This document shows positions 1 through 6,589 of a stretch of 64,000 nucleotides of DNA, piece after piece (position 1 is the stretch's first letter; the number at the start of each line of letters is the position of its first letter). The notes under the pieces are model-generated. The model was not told the DNA's origin. It searched no databases and saw nothing but the letters and a program-made list of their open reading frames with translations. The stretch is from JBQCHF01 sp051954955 (GTDB lineage: Bacteria > Actinomycetota > Actinomycetes > Motilibacterales > Motilibacteraceae). The position numbers and the translations under genes are program-made. Location: positions 1 to 64,000 of the forward strand of contig JBQCHF010000140.1 in the NCBI GenBank assembly GCA_051954955.1, written 5' to 3'.

Positions 1-35
1 AGGCCGATCTCCTCGTGCTTACGACGACCGAGCAT
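1..35 (-). CDS. Start of an unidentified gene cut by the window edge (next gene of the RiPP operon)
   Basis: Reading leftward, 33 bases past the protease stop codon, an ATG at 35-33 follows a purine-rich GGAGGGGGAAGG ribosome site and opens a frame MLGRRKHEEIG that runs off the window. An in-frame ATG at 53-51 is an alternative start. Only eleven residues are visible, so no function can be given. Its position directly after the protease in a tightly packed operon suggests another member of the RiPP cluster (maturation enzymes would be expected here), but that is inference. Confidence 0.4.
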   Translation of the reverse strand, partial: MLGRRKHEEIG

Positions 36-68
36 CCTTCCCCCTCCAGACATGCCATTTCCTGCAGT

Positions 69-1697
69 TCAGCTGTTCGCGAGCGCGTGTGCCGGAGCTC
101 GCAGGTACGTCCCGTAGAGCCATTCGGCCAGCGGGTCGTTCCGCGGCGGCGCGACAGCCACCCCGGTGGACGCCGAGAGCGAGCCGTCCGACAGCCGCAG
201 CCGGTAGCAGTCCGCCGGCACGGTGCCGGCGTCGTATCGCAGCGCCGGCACCAGGGCCGACAGGGGCACCCGGCAGGGCGACGACCCGCCGCTGACGACG
301 GCCGTCCCCTGCTCGGCCCCTCGCACCGCACCGCTGGAGAACAGGTGCAGCCGGCTGCCGTCGACCAGCACCGGCGCCGCCGCGCCGCGCGGCACCGCGG
401 CCACCACCGCGTCTCCGTCGCGGGCGAACCCGACCACCGGCACGTGCCGGACAGGCACGAACGCGGCCACCGAGCAAAGAACCGCGACTCCTACCAAGAG
501 TCGGAGGACGGGTCGGGCGATGCCGCTGACCCGACGGCGGAACCCGTCGACCAGCACTCTCGCGAGCGCGACCGAGAGCAGCAGGAAGACACCGACGACG
601 ACGACGAGCGCGAGCGCTGCACCGAGCGGACCGGCCGGGCAGAGGGCGCTGACCGCCCGGCTGGCTGCGCCTCCGAGCAGGACCAGCGGGAAGACGCTGC
701 AGGCGGCCCCGAACCACGGGACCCACGCCGGACCCAGGCCGGGCCGTCGCGGCGCCCGGAACAGCACGGCCGTGCAGACGTCGTGGAACTCCTCCATCGC
801 CCGTGTCCGGAGGAACGGCAGGTCCAGCCATCCCATCAGCGCCAGGTAGCCGTCGAGCTTGACGAACGGCACGAGGTTGAGCAGCAGGTACGTGTAGTTC
901 AGGAGCGCGTAGAGCACGAACGCGGCCCGGACATCGCCGGGCACGAGCAGCGCGAGCAGTCCGGCCAGGCCGCCGCAGGCGCCGTGGACGACCGACCCGG
1001 CCACCGCGACCTCGACCCGTCGCCGGGGAGGTAGCCGCCAGGCGTCGCTGACGTCGCAGAACATGGCCGGCGACAGGTAGAACAGCATCACGCCGAGGCG
1101 ACGGGGCTGACCCCCGCGCCGGAGCAGCGCTCCGGCATGGGCGAGCTCGTGCAGCGACACGGTCAGCAGCAGAGCCACCAGTGCGAGCACGTACTGCGAG
1201 ACGGGCAGCGGAGCACTCAGGATGCTCCCCGCTCCGAGGCTCGCGCCGATCGTGGGGAACACCCCGGTGAGCGCCAGCACGCCCGCCACGGCGGCGCCGG
1301 ACCGTCCGGTGCACGTGGCGACCGTCCGCAGCAACGGGTTGCGGGGGGAAGGGGTCTCCCACAGGGTGATCTGCAAGGACATCGGACGGCGCCAGACGAC
1401 GCGCCCGACGCCGCGCCGGGGGGACGTGGTCACCCGAGCTGCACCGGGCTGGCCGACCAGATCCGCCTGCTGCAGACGCGCCAACGTCTCGCGCACCGTG
1501 GCCACCGACCACCGCTCCCCGAGCACGCTCGTGAGCTCCTCGGGCTGCAGCGGGCCCCGCTGCTGCAGGGCGCGCAGGAGGCCGGCCAGGTCCTCGCCCA
1601 CCCGGATGAGCCGGCCGTCCGAGGTGCTCACCAGCGCGGTGCCCCCGTCGACGTCTCGCACCGAGACGTCCGCGGCGACATGGAAGGCGAGGCTCAT
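69..1697 (-). CDS. M50-family intramembrane zinc metalloprotease, daptide (MpaP-like) type
   Basis: A 542-residue protein likely to cut the leader from the RiPP precursors within the membrane. Residues about 8-85 look like a PqqD-like winged-helix segment, the fold used as a RiPP recognition element; this is judged from pattern only. Several membrane segments follow from about 135. The zinc motif HELAH is at 183-187 and the second ligand motif LDGY at 281-284, both typical of site-2-protease/M50 enzymes. The C-terminal third has further membrane helices and an extracytoplasmic tail. ATG 1697 is chosen because it lies 7 bases after the permease stop; a GTG at 1718 is an in-frame alternative. 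It is the last complete visible gene of the operon precursor-precursor-membrane protein-ATPase-permease-protease. Daptide clusters (mpa of Microbacterium) carry such a protease, which is established; that this one acts on these precursors is inference. Confidence 0.8.
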   Translation of the reverse strand: MSLAFHVAADVSVRDVDGGTALVSTSDGRLIRVGEDLAGLLRALQQRGPLQPEELTSVLGERWSVATVRETLARLQQADLVGQPGAARVTTSPRRGVGRVVWRRPMSLQITLWETPSPRNPLLRTVATCTGRSGAAVAGVLALTGVFPTIGASLGAGSILSAPLPVSQYVLALVALLLTVSLHELAHAGALLRRGGQPRRLGVMLFYLSPAMFCDVSDAWRLPPRRRVEVAVAGSVVHGACGGLAGLLALLVPGDVRAAFVLYALLNYTYLLLNLVPFVKLDGYLALMGWLDLPFLRTRAMEEFHDVCTAVLFRAPRRPGLGPAWVPWFGAACSVFPLVLLGGAASRAVSALCPAGPLGAALALVVVVGVFLLLSVALARVLVDGFRRRVSGIARPVLRLLVGVAVLCSVAAFVPVRHVPVVGFARDGDAVVAAVPRGAAAPVLVDGSRLHLFSSGAVRGAEQGTAVVSGGSSPCRVPLSALVPALRYDAGTVPADCYRLRLSDGSLSASTGVAVAPPRNDPLAEWLYGTYLRAPAHALANS

Positions 1698-1704
1698 GCG
1701 GGGC

Positions 1705-2505
1705 TCATGCGAGGTCACGCGTGCGGATCGTCGCGGCGCAGCAGGCTCCGGCCACCGCCAGCCACCCGAGGAAGAGCAGCAGCCCCCAGTGGGTCGGCAG
1801 CGTCCAGGGGCTGGAGAAGTCGCGGTAGATGGAGGTCTGCGCGCCGCCGGGCAGGAACCGCCCGACCCGGGGGACGATCGCGAAGACCGCCGGCTCGGCG
1901 AGCAGGGTCCAGGCGACGACCGCGAGCAGCGTGCCGACCTGAGAGCGCCCGAGCCACCCCAACAGCACGCCCCAGGCCGTGGCCAGCAGGCACACGACGA
2001 AGACGCCCACGATGGACAGCACCGTGGTGCGGTCCAGGACGAACGAGAAGTGGTGCACGCGAAGCGTGATCGCGGCGGCTGCCGCCGCACCAGCAGCGGC
2101 GACGAGCCCGAAGACCGCCCCGACGACCAGCCCGACGGCGGCCTTGACCGCCAGCAGCCGTCCTGGTCCTCCAGCGGACAGCGCGCTGCGTCCCACGGAC
2201 CCGTAGCGGAACTCCGTGGTGGACTGCAGGACTCCGAACAGCGTCGCGAACAGCAGAGCGCCGAAGCCGAGCTGGACCAGCTCGTTGCTCACGATTGCGC
2301 TGTCGGCCACGCCGGCCTGCAGGGCCGCGAGCTTCTTGGAGGCGTTGCCGACGATCGACAGGGAGTCGAGCCAGAGCGCCATGAAGAGCAGCCCCCACAG
2401 GCGCCATCCCGAGCGGGCTCTCAACAGCTCGGCCGACGCGGCTCGGCGCAGGCTCGGGAGGTCCAGGCCGGCACCGCCTTCCCGGGTCAGGGTCTGGACC
2501 GTCAC
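1705..2505 (-). CDS. ABC-2 type transporter permease of the RiPP operon
   Basis: A 266-residue membrane protein with about six hydrophobic segments after a 35-residue cytoplasmic start that contains two arginines and a tryptophan typical of ABC-2 permeases. It should form the membrane channel partner of the ATPase encoded just upstream. The GTG start at 2505 overlaps the ATPase stop codon (GTGA), so the two are translationally coupled. It has no long extracellular domain. The likely cargo is the processed peptide, or the transporter gives self-immunity; which of these cannot be told from sequence. Confidence 0.8.
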   Translation of the reverse strand: MTVQTLTREGGAGLDLPSLRRAASAELLRARSGWRLWGLLFMALWLDSLSIVGNASKKLAALQAGVADSAIVSNELVQLGFGALLFATLFGVLQSTTEFRYGSVGRSALSAGGPGRLLAVKAAVGLVVGAVFGLVAAAGAAAAAAITLRVHHFSFVLDRTTVLSIVGVFVVCLLATAWGVLLGWLGRSQVGTLLAVVAWTLLAEPAVFAIVPRVGRFLPGGAQTSIYRDFSSPWTLPTHWGLLLFLGWLAVAGACCAATIRTRDLA

Positions 2506-3224
2506 AACGCCCGCCCGGCGGTGGGGCTAGCCATGGTGAAGTAGGCCTCCTCCAGGGTGCTGGACTCGCTGGCCGACAGCAGGTCGTCGAGCGTGCCGGC
2601 GAAGCGCACCGTGCCCGCGGCCAGCACCACCACCTCGTCCACGACGAGCTGCAGCTCGCTCAGGGCGTGGCTCGAGACGAGGACGGCCGCTCCGGCGTCG
2701 GCCACCTCGCGCAACAGGTTCCTCAACCACCGCACCGATTCCGGGTCCAGCCCGTTGGTCGGCTCGTCGAGGACGACGAGCTCAGGTCGCGACAGCAGCG
2801 CGGACGCGATGGCCACCCGCTGACGCTGACCGGTGGAGAGTCGCTTGATCCGGGTCTGGGCGAAGGCGTGGATCTCGCAGCGCGTCATCAGCGCGTCGAC
2901 GTCGGCCGTGCTCGCACCGCACGCCCGCCGCAGGATCTGGAAGTGGCGGGCCACGGTGAGCGTGGGGTCCAGGCCGGGCGGCTCGAGGGTGAAGCCGGCC
3001 CGAGCGGTGACGACGGAACCGCCGGCGCCGCCGGCGCCGCCGGCGCCGCCGGTGACCTGAAGGAGACCCAGGACGGCCTTCATCAGAGTGCTCTTGCCGG
3101 CACCGTTGGGTCCCACCAGACCGGTGATCACGCCGGGGGACAGGACCAGGTCGACATCCCTCAGAGCCTCTTTCGAACCGTAGGACTTCGACAGCCCCGT
3201 GAGCCGCACGAGCGTCTCGGCCAT
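2502..3224 (-). CDS. ABC transporter ATP-binding protein of the RiPP operon
   Basis: A 240-residue ABC ATPase. Walker A GPNGAGKST is at about 38-46, the signature LSTGQRQRVA near 136, Walker B LVVLDEP near 158, and an H-loop SSHA near 190. The ATG at 3224 starts 2 bases after the preceding gene; longer upstream reading frames in this frame overlap the small membrane protein and precursor genes and are rejected. Just after Walker A is a glycine-alanine run (residues about 59-69) encoded by 3.5 copies of a 9-base unit, where homologues have a short ordinary loop. It pairs with the overlapping permease for export or immunity. Confidence 0.85.
   Translation of the reverse strand: MAETLVRLTGLSKSYGSKEALRDVDLVLSPGVITGLVGPNGAGKSTLMKAVLGLLQVTGGAGGAGGAGGSVVTARAGFTLEPPGLDPTLTVARHFQILRRACGASTADVDALMTRCEIHAFAQTRIKRLSTGQRQRVAIASALLSRPELVVLDEPTNGLDPESVRWLRNLLREVADAGAAVLVSSHALSELQLVVDEVVVLAAGTVRFAGTLDDLLSASESSTLEEAYFTMASPTAGRAL
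3021..3056. repeat. 9-bp microsatellite (gccggcgcc)3.5 inside the ABC ATPase gene
   Basis: Three exact copies and one partial copy of gccggcgcc lie head to tail. They keep the reading frame and encode Gly-Gly-Ala repeats just after Walker A of the ABC ATPase. Copy-number change would lengthen the loop by three residues per unit without a frameshift. Confidence 0.85.
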
Positions 3225-3226
3225 CG

Positions 3227-3445
3227 TCAGCGCCGCCGCCCACGGGTGCCGATCATCGCCCCCATGGCGACGAGCATCGCCGCCATGACGAAGACGATGC
3301 CGAGCACGAGGCCGGTCGAGATCGTGTTCCGCTCGACGATGAGGACCACCGCCAGCGCGGCGAGGACGGCCGCCAAGCCACCGACGACGCCGGCGACCGG
3401 CGGACGGCCCGAGCTGGGACGCCGGGGCGACTGGTTGTTGCTCAT
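3227..3445 (-). CDS. Small two-helix membrane protein in the daptide-like operon
   Basis: A 72-residue protein with a hydrophilic, Pro/Ser/Arg-rich start (residues 1-17), two hydrophobic helices (about 18-38 and 44-64) and a basic tail GTRGRRR. The ATG at 3445 has a GGAGAAG ribosome site. It sits between the second precursor and the ABC ATPase, with only 2 bases to the ATPase, so it is cotranscribed. I do not recognise a family. A role as an accessory subunit of the transporter or as an immunity protein is possible from context only. Confidence 0.7.
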   Translation of the reverse strand: MSNNQSPRRPSSGRPPVAGVVGGLAAVLAALAVVLIVERNTISTGLVLGIVFVMAAMLVAMGAMIGTRGRRR

Positions 3446-3547
3446 GCTTGCTTCTCCGACTCCGAATCAGGAATGGCTGGCTGGGCGGCGAGGTCCGAAC
3501 GACCGACCCGCGGTCATCGGCGCTCGAACCTCGCCGCCAGCGGGTCA

Positions 3548-3721
3548 TCAGGTGAGAGCCATGCCGGCCGCGACCAGGCCCACCCCGGCGAAGCCGAGGC
3601 CGACCCCACCGAAGAAGTCGCCCCAGTTCCACGGCGCGTCCAGCGTCTCGAGCTCCTCCATGTCGAGCGCGAGAGCACCGAAGGCCTTGTCCACCTCTGC
3701 CTGAGAAATCAATTGATTCAC
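3548..3721 (-). CDS. Daptide-like RiPP precursor peptide (second copy)
   Basis: A 57-residue peptide. The leader has an acidic, leucine-rich helix DMEELETLDAP and the core is a hydrophobic Gly/Ala/Val helix that starts with a Trp-Asn-Trp-Gly motif and ends GMALT. The last residue, threonine, is the key daptide feature: in characterised daptides the C-terminal Thr is oxidatively decarboxylated, transaminated and dimethylated. The GTG at 3721 is chosen for the purine-rich GGGGAGGGGG directly upstream. The sibling gene 88 bases upstream shares the E-E-L-E...L-x-A-P leader, an aromatic motif and the ALT ending. The class assignment rests on motif memory and context, not on a search. Confidence 0.75.
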   Translation of the reverse strand: MNQLISQAEVDKAFGALALDMEELETLDAPWNWGDFFGGVGLGFAGVGLVAAGMALT

Positions 3722-3809
3722 CCCCCCTCCCCGAATCATCTGCACGCACAGCGGCACGGGGCAGCGGCGAGCCGCGAGGGCCCGCGAGGCTGTCCCGGGT
3801 GCGCGTGGA

Positions 3810-3938
3810 TCAGGTGAGGGCGATGCCCGCCCAGAGCAGGCCGGCGCCGACGGCGCCGCCGACGGCGATGCCCGCCGCCCACTCCCAGAAGCCGGGAGCC
3901 TCGAGCGGCTCCAGCTCCTCGATCTGCAGGTTCAACAC
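3810..3938 (-). CDS. Daptide-like RiPP precursor peptide (first copy)
   Basis: A 42-residue peptide, shorter than most gene finders accept. It begins MLNLQIEELEPLEAP, then the aromatic motif GFWEW, then a Gly/Ala/Val hydrophobic helix ending GIALT before the stop at 3810. The GTG start at 3938 has a strong GGGGAGG ribosome site 8 bases upstream; a further GTG at 3947 and a TTG at 3935 are in frame. Leader motif E-E-L-E-x-L-x-A-P and C-terminal ALT match the second precursor, so two different mature peptides are expected, as in multi-component daptides. It is the first gene after the promoter. Confidence 0.75.
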   Translation of the reverse strand: MLNLQIEELEPLEAPGFWEWAAGIAVGGAVGAGLLWAGIALT

Positions 3939-4006
3939 GCGTTTCACCTCCCCGAGATGTCATGCGCCGCTTCGACCGAAGCATCTCCTTTCGAGGCGCG
4001 GAGGGG

Positions 4007-4036
4007 AGATTAGGGGGCTCGTTACGGTCTGGTCAA
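4007..4036 (-). promoter_or_regulatory. Predicted housekeeping-type promoter of the RiPP operon
   Basis: On the minus strand TTGACC (4036-4031) and TAATCT (4012-4007) are separated by 18 bases, a good match to a group 1 sigma factor promoter in an otherwise very GC-rich region. Transcription would start near 4000, about 60 bases before the first precursor. Position and spacing support it; there is no experimental evidence. Confidence 0.5.
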
Positions 4037-4056
4037 CGGCCCGGGGTTGGTGCAGA

Positions 4057-4070
4057 GGTGAACATTCACC
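4057..4070. promoter_or_regulatory. Operator-like palindrome upstream of the RiPP promoter
   Basis: GGTGAA-CA-TTCACC is a perfect inverted repeat of 6-base arms with a 2-base spacer, 20 bases upstream of the predicted -35 element. It could bind a dimeric regulator. No regulator gene is visible in the window. Confidence 0.4.
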
Positions 4071-4153
4071 CACCTGACGCAGCCGGCAGAGCGGCAGCGG
4101 CAGCGCACCTTCCTAAGCCTGGCAAGACTTTTGTTCGCGATGCAAAGATCCTG

Positions 4154-4708
4154 TCAGCGCCGCCCCACCGCGTCCTCGCGCCAGAACACGTCCGGGTAGA
4201 CCAGGGCCCCGCCCACCGCGTCGGTGTCGTAGGGCGCGAGCACCGCGACCTGGAACGCGGCCGGCGGGATGCGTACCGAGGGCGGGGTGAAGCCGAGCTC
4301 GCCACCGGGGCGGAAGCCGAACCGCGGGTAGTAGGCGGGGCTGCCCTCGAGGAACACCAGCGCGTGCCCGAGGCCGCGCAGGTCCTCCAGGGCGGCGCGC
4401 ACCAGCGCCTGCCCCACGCCGCGCCGCTGCCGGTCCGGCCGCACCGAGAGCGGGCTGAGCACGAGCACCTCCACCAGCGCCGCGGGCGCGTCCACCCACC
4501 CGCGGGTGAAGCAGACGTGCCCCACGACGTCGTCGGCGTCCTCCCGGGCCGGCGCCGGCTCGACCGCCACGTAGGACAGGTCGCGCCAGCTGTCGTGCGC
4601 CCGCAGCGCGTCGACCAGCCGCACCTCGTGCTCGGACCCGAACGCCGCGCGCACCACGTCTCGTACAGCGTCGACGTCGTCAGCCCGTTCCTTGCGCACG
4701 AGCACCAT
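4154..4708 (-). CDS. GNAT-family N-acetyltransferase
   Basis: A 184-residue acetyltransferase with the GNAT fold. The acetyl-CoA motif VRPDRQRRGVGQALVR is near 90-105, preceded by the beta-4 strand VEVLVLSPLSV, and followed by the YYPRFGF motif near 130 that is typical of the YhbS-like subgroup. The substrate is unknown. ATG 4708 is chosen; longer starts lack a ribosome site. It is upstream of the RiPP promoter but separated from it by 215 bases, so it is probably not part of that operon. A perfect hairpin at 4739-4794 separates it from the GH13 gene. Confidence 0.85.
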   Translation of the reverse strand: MVLVRKERADDVDAVRDVVRAAFGSEHEVRLVDALRAHDSWRDLSYVAVEPAPAREDADDVVGHVCFTRGWVDAPAALVEVLVLSPLSVRPDRQRRGVGQALVRAALEDLRGLGHALVFLEGSPAYYPRFGFRPGGELGFTPPSVRIPPAAFQVAVLAPYDTDAVGGALVYPDVFWREDAVGRR

Positions 4709-4738
4709 CGCTGCCCGCCCTTCCCGAGGACCCACCTG

Positions 4739-4794
4739 CCGTGATCATGCAGAGATGGTGGAGCGAGCGCTTCACCATCTCTGCATGATCACGG
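4739..4794. terminator. Perfect 22-bp inverted repeat between GH13 and GNAT genes
   Basis: The arms 4739-4760 and 4773-4794 are exact reverse complements over 22 bases around a 12-base loop (in which AGCG/CGCT can also pair). The arm begins ccgtgatcatgcagagatgg. It lies 28 bases after the GH13 stop, so it can act as that gene's terminator, but the arms are much longer and less GC-rich than the other hairpins in the window and have no T-run. A mobile palindromic repeat is the alternative. Confidence 0.7.
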
Positions 4795-4822
4795 AAAGAG
4801 GGGGTGGGTGAGGGCCCGCGGG

Positions 4823-6484
4823 TCAGTAGGGCTGGTAGCCCCGGCCGCGGCGCAGCCGGATCCAGCGGTAGCCGTAGCCGCGCAGGGCGAGGCCGGTCAG
4901 GTCGCGGCTCGGGACCTCGTAGGTCCCGTCGGAGAAGACCTCGAGGCGTTCGGTGCAGTCCTCGCCCGGGTCGCCGACGTCCACGCTCACGTCGACGTCG
5001 GCGAGGTTGTGCAGGAAGAGCATCGTCCCGTCCACCGAGTCCATCCGGTGCGCCACCACCGACGGCGGGAGGGTGACGTCGACCGGCGCTGCCTGGCCGG
5101 CGCCCACCTCGGGGCACTCGCGCAGCCGGGCCAGGCAGCGCTCGAACCAGGCCAGCAGCGAGTCCGGGTCGACGCTCTGCGCGGTCACGTTGACGTGCTT
5201 GGGCCCGAACATCCGGGTGCGCGCGACGGGGTGCTCGAAGGTGTCCAGCGGCGCCCCGGAGAAGCCGGCCCCGGGTGCGTCGTCCCACTGCATGGCCGTG
5301 CGCACTGCGGCCCGGCCGTGCAGCGAGAGGTCCTCGGCCATGCCGATCTCCTCGCCGTAGCGCAGGACCGGCGTGCCGGGAAGGGTGAGCTGGAGGGAGT
5401 AGGCCATCCGGATCCGGCGCGGGTCGTTGCCGAGCATCGGCGCCAGCCGGCGGCGCAGCCCGCGGCCGTAGATCTGCATCCGAGGCTCCGGGCCGAACGC
5501 CTCGAAGACGTCGCGCCGCTGGTCCGTCGTGAGCCGCGACAGGTCGACCTCGTCGTGGTTGCGCAGGAACGTCGCCCACTGCGAGGGGCGGGGCAGCTGC
5601 GGCAGGTCGCGCAGGGTCTCCAGCAGCGGCTCGGCGTTCTCCCGGGCCAGGGCCAGCATCGTCCGCGCGTTGAGCAGGAAGCCGAACAGCATGTGGAACC
5701 GCTGCCCGTGCCCGCCCGGCCCGCTGAAGTACTGCACCAGCTCGGACTCGGGCACGTTCGCCTCGGCCAGCAGCACCGCGTCGCCGCGGCGCCAGGTCGC
5801 GAACGAGGCCCAGTCGTCGAGGATGGCGAAGTCGCGGGTGCTCTCGCCGTCGGGCCTGATCTCCTCGATCACGAACGGGGCGGCGTCCACCCGGAAGCCG
5901 GACACCCCGAGCTGGAGCCAGAAGGCCATCACCTTGCGGATCTCGGCCCGCACCTCGGGGTTGGCCCAGTTCAGGTCCGGCTGGAAGTCGTAGAACCGGT
6001 GGTAGTACCAGCTGCCCGTCTCCTCATCGAGGGTCCAGGTGGCCTCCTGCTCGCCGGGGAACACGACGCCCTGCGCGCGGTCCGGCGGCTCCTCGTCGCT
6101 CCAGACGTACCAGTCGCGGTAGCGGGAGTCGCGCGAGCGCCGGGCGCTGCGGAACCACGGGTGCTCGTCGGAGGTGTGGTTGACGACCAGGTCCATCAGC
6201 ACGCGCATCCCGCGCGAGCCGGCCTGGTGGACCAGCTCGGCGAAGTCACCGAGCGATCCGAGCACCGGGTCGATGCCGTAGTAGTCGACGACGTCGTAGC
6301 GGTCGTCGCGGTTCGGGCTCGGGTGCACCGGGTTCAGCCACAGGCAGCTGACGCCCAGCCGGGACAGGTAGTCCAGCCGGCTGATCAGTCCGGGCAGGTC
6401 GCCCACCCCGTCGTCGTTGGAGTCCTGGAACGCCGCCACGTCGATGCTGTAGACGACGGCTTCCTTGTACCAGCGCTCGGTCAT
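4823..6484 (-). CDS. GH13 alpha-amylase family enzyme, trehalose synthase-like
   Basis: A 553-residue cytoplasmic glycoside hydrolase with a (beta/alpha)8 barrel. It opens WYKEAVVYSIDVAAFQDSNDDGVGD, the pattern of trehalose synthase (TreS) and oligo-1,6-glucosidase relatives. Catalytic residues are the nucleophile Asp200 (GFRVDA), acid/base Glu241 (LLAEAN) and transition-state Asp311 (RNHDE); the NHTSDEHPWF motif near 102 is also conserved. The C-terminal beta domain is about 440-553. No signal peptide is present. It may interconvert maltose and trehalose or act on a short alpha-glucan. It is not linked to a maltokinase (pep2) or glgE gene here, so a TreS role is not certain. The start is ATG at 6484. 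Confidence 0.8.
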   Translation of the reverse strand: MTERWYKEAVVYSIDVAAFQDSNDDGVGDLPGLISRLDYLSRLGVSCLWLNPVHPSPNRDDRYDVVDYYGIDPVLGSLGDFAELVHQAGSRGMRVLMDLVVNHTSDEHPWFRSARRSRDSRYRDWYVWSDEEPPDRAQGVVFPGEQEATWTLDEETGSWYYHRFYDFQPDLNWANPEVRAEIRKVMAFWLQLGVSGFRVDAAPFVIEEIRPDGESTRDFAILDDWASFATWRRGDAVLLAEANVPESELVQYFSGPGGHGQRFHMLFGFLLNARTMLALARENAEPLLETLRDLPQLPRPSQWATFLRNHDEVDLSRLTTDQRRDVFEAFGPEPRMQIYGRGLRRRLAPMLGNDPRRIRMAYSLQLTLPGTPVLRYGEEIGMAEDLSLHGRAAVRTAMQWDDAPGAGFSGAPLDTFEHPVARTRMFGPKHVNVTAQSVDPDSLLAWFERCLARLRECPEVGAGQAAPVDVTLPPSVVAHRMDSVDGTMLFLHNLADVDVSVDVGDPGEDCTERLEVFSDGTYEVPSRDLTGLALRGYGYRWIRLRRGRGYQPY

Positions 6485-6536
6485 GCCCTCCTGCTACCCC
6501 GTTGCGGGCGGCATGCGACCCGGCAGCACGACGGCA

Positions 6537-6582
6537 CGACGACGACGGCCCCGCCCAGGTCGGGGCGGGGCCGTCGTCGTCG
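6537..6582 (-). terminator. Strong hairpin terminator after the lysozyme gene
   Basis: A perfect 20-bp stem (6537-6556 with 6563-6582) and 6-base loop lie 8 bases past the GH25 stop codon in the direction of its transcription, and before the GH13 start. There is no U-tract, as is usual for high-GC actinomycete terminators. Confidence 0.8.
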
Positions 6583-6589
6583 CGGTGGC

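Noticed and set aside
3736..3984. A minus-strand frame beginning MLRSKRRM with AAAGGAG upstream, overlapping the first precursor
   Set aside because: It turns into an arginine run read from the precursor coding sequence in another frame. The precursor frame has the better leader, core and start signal.
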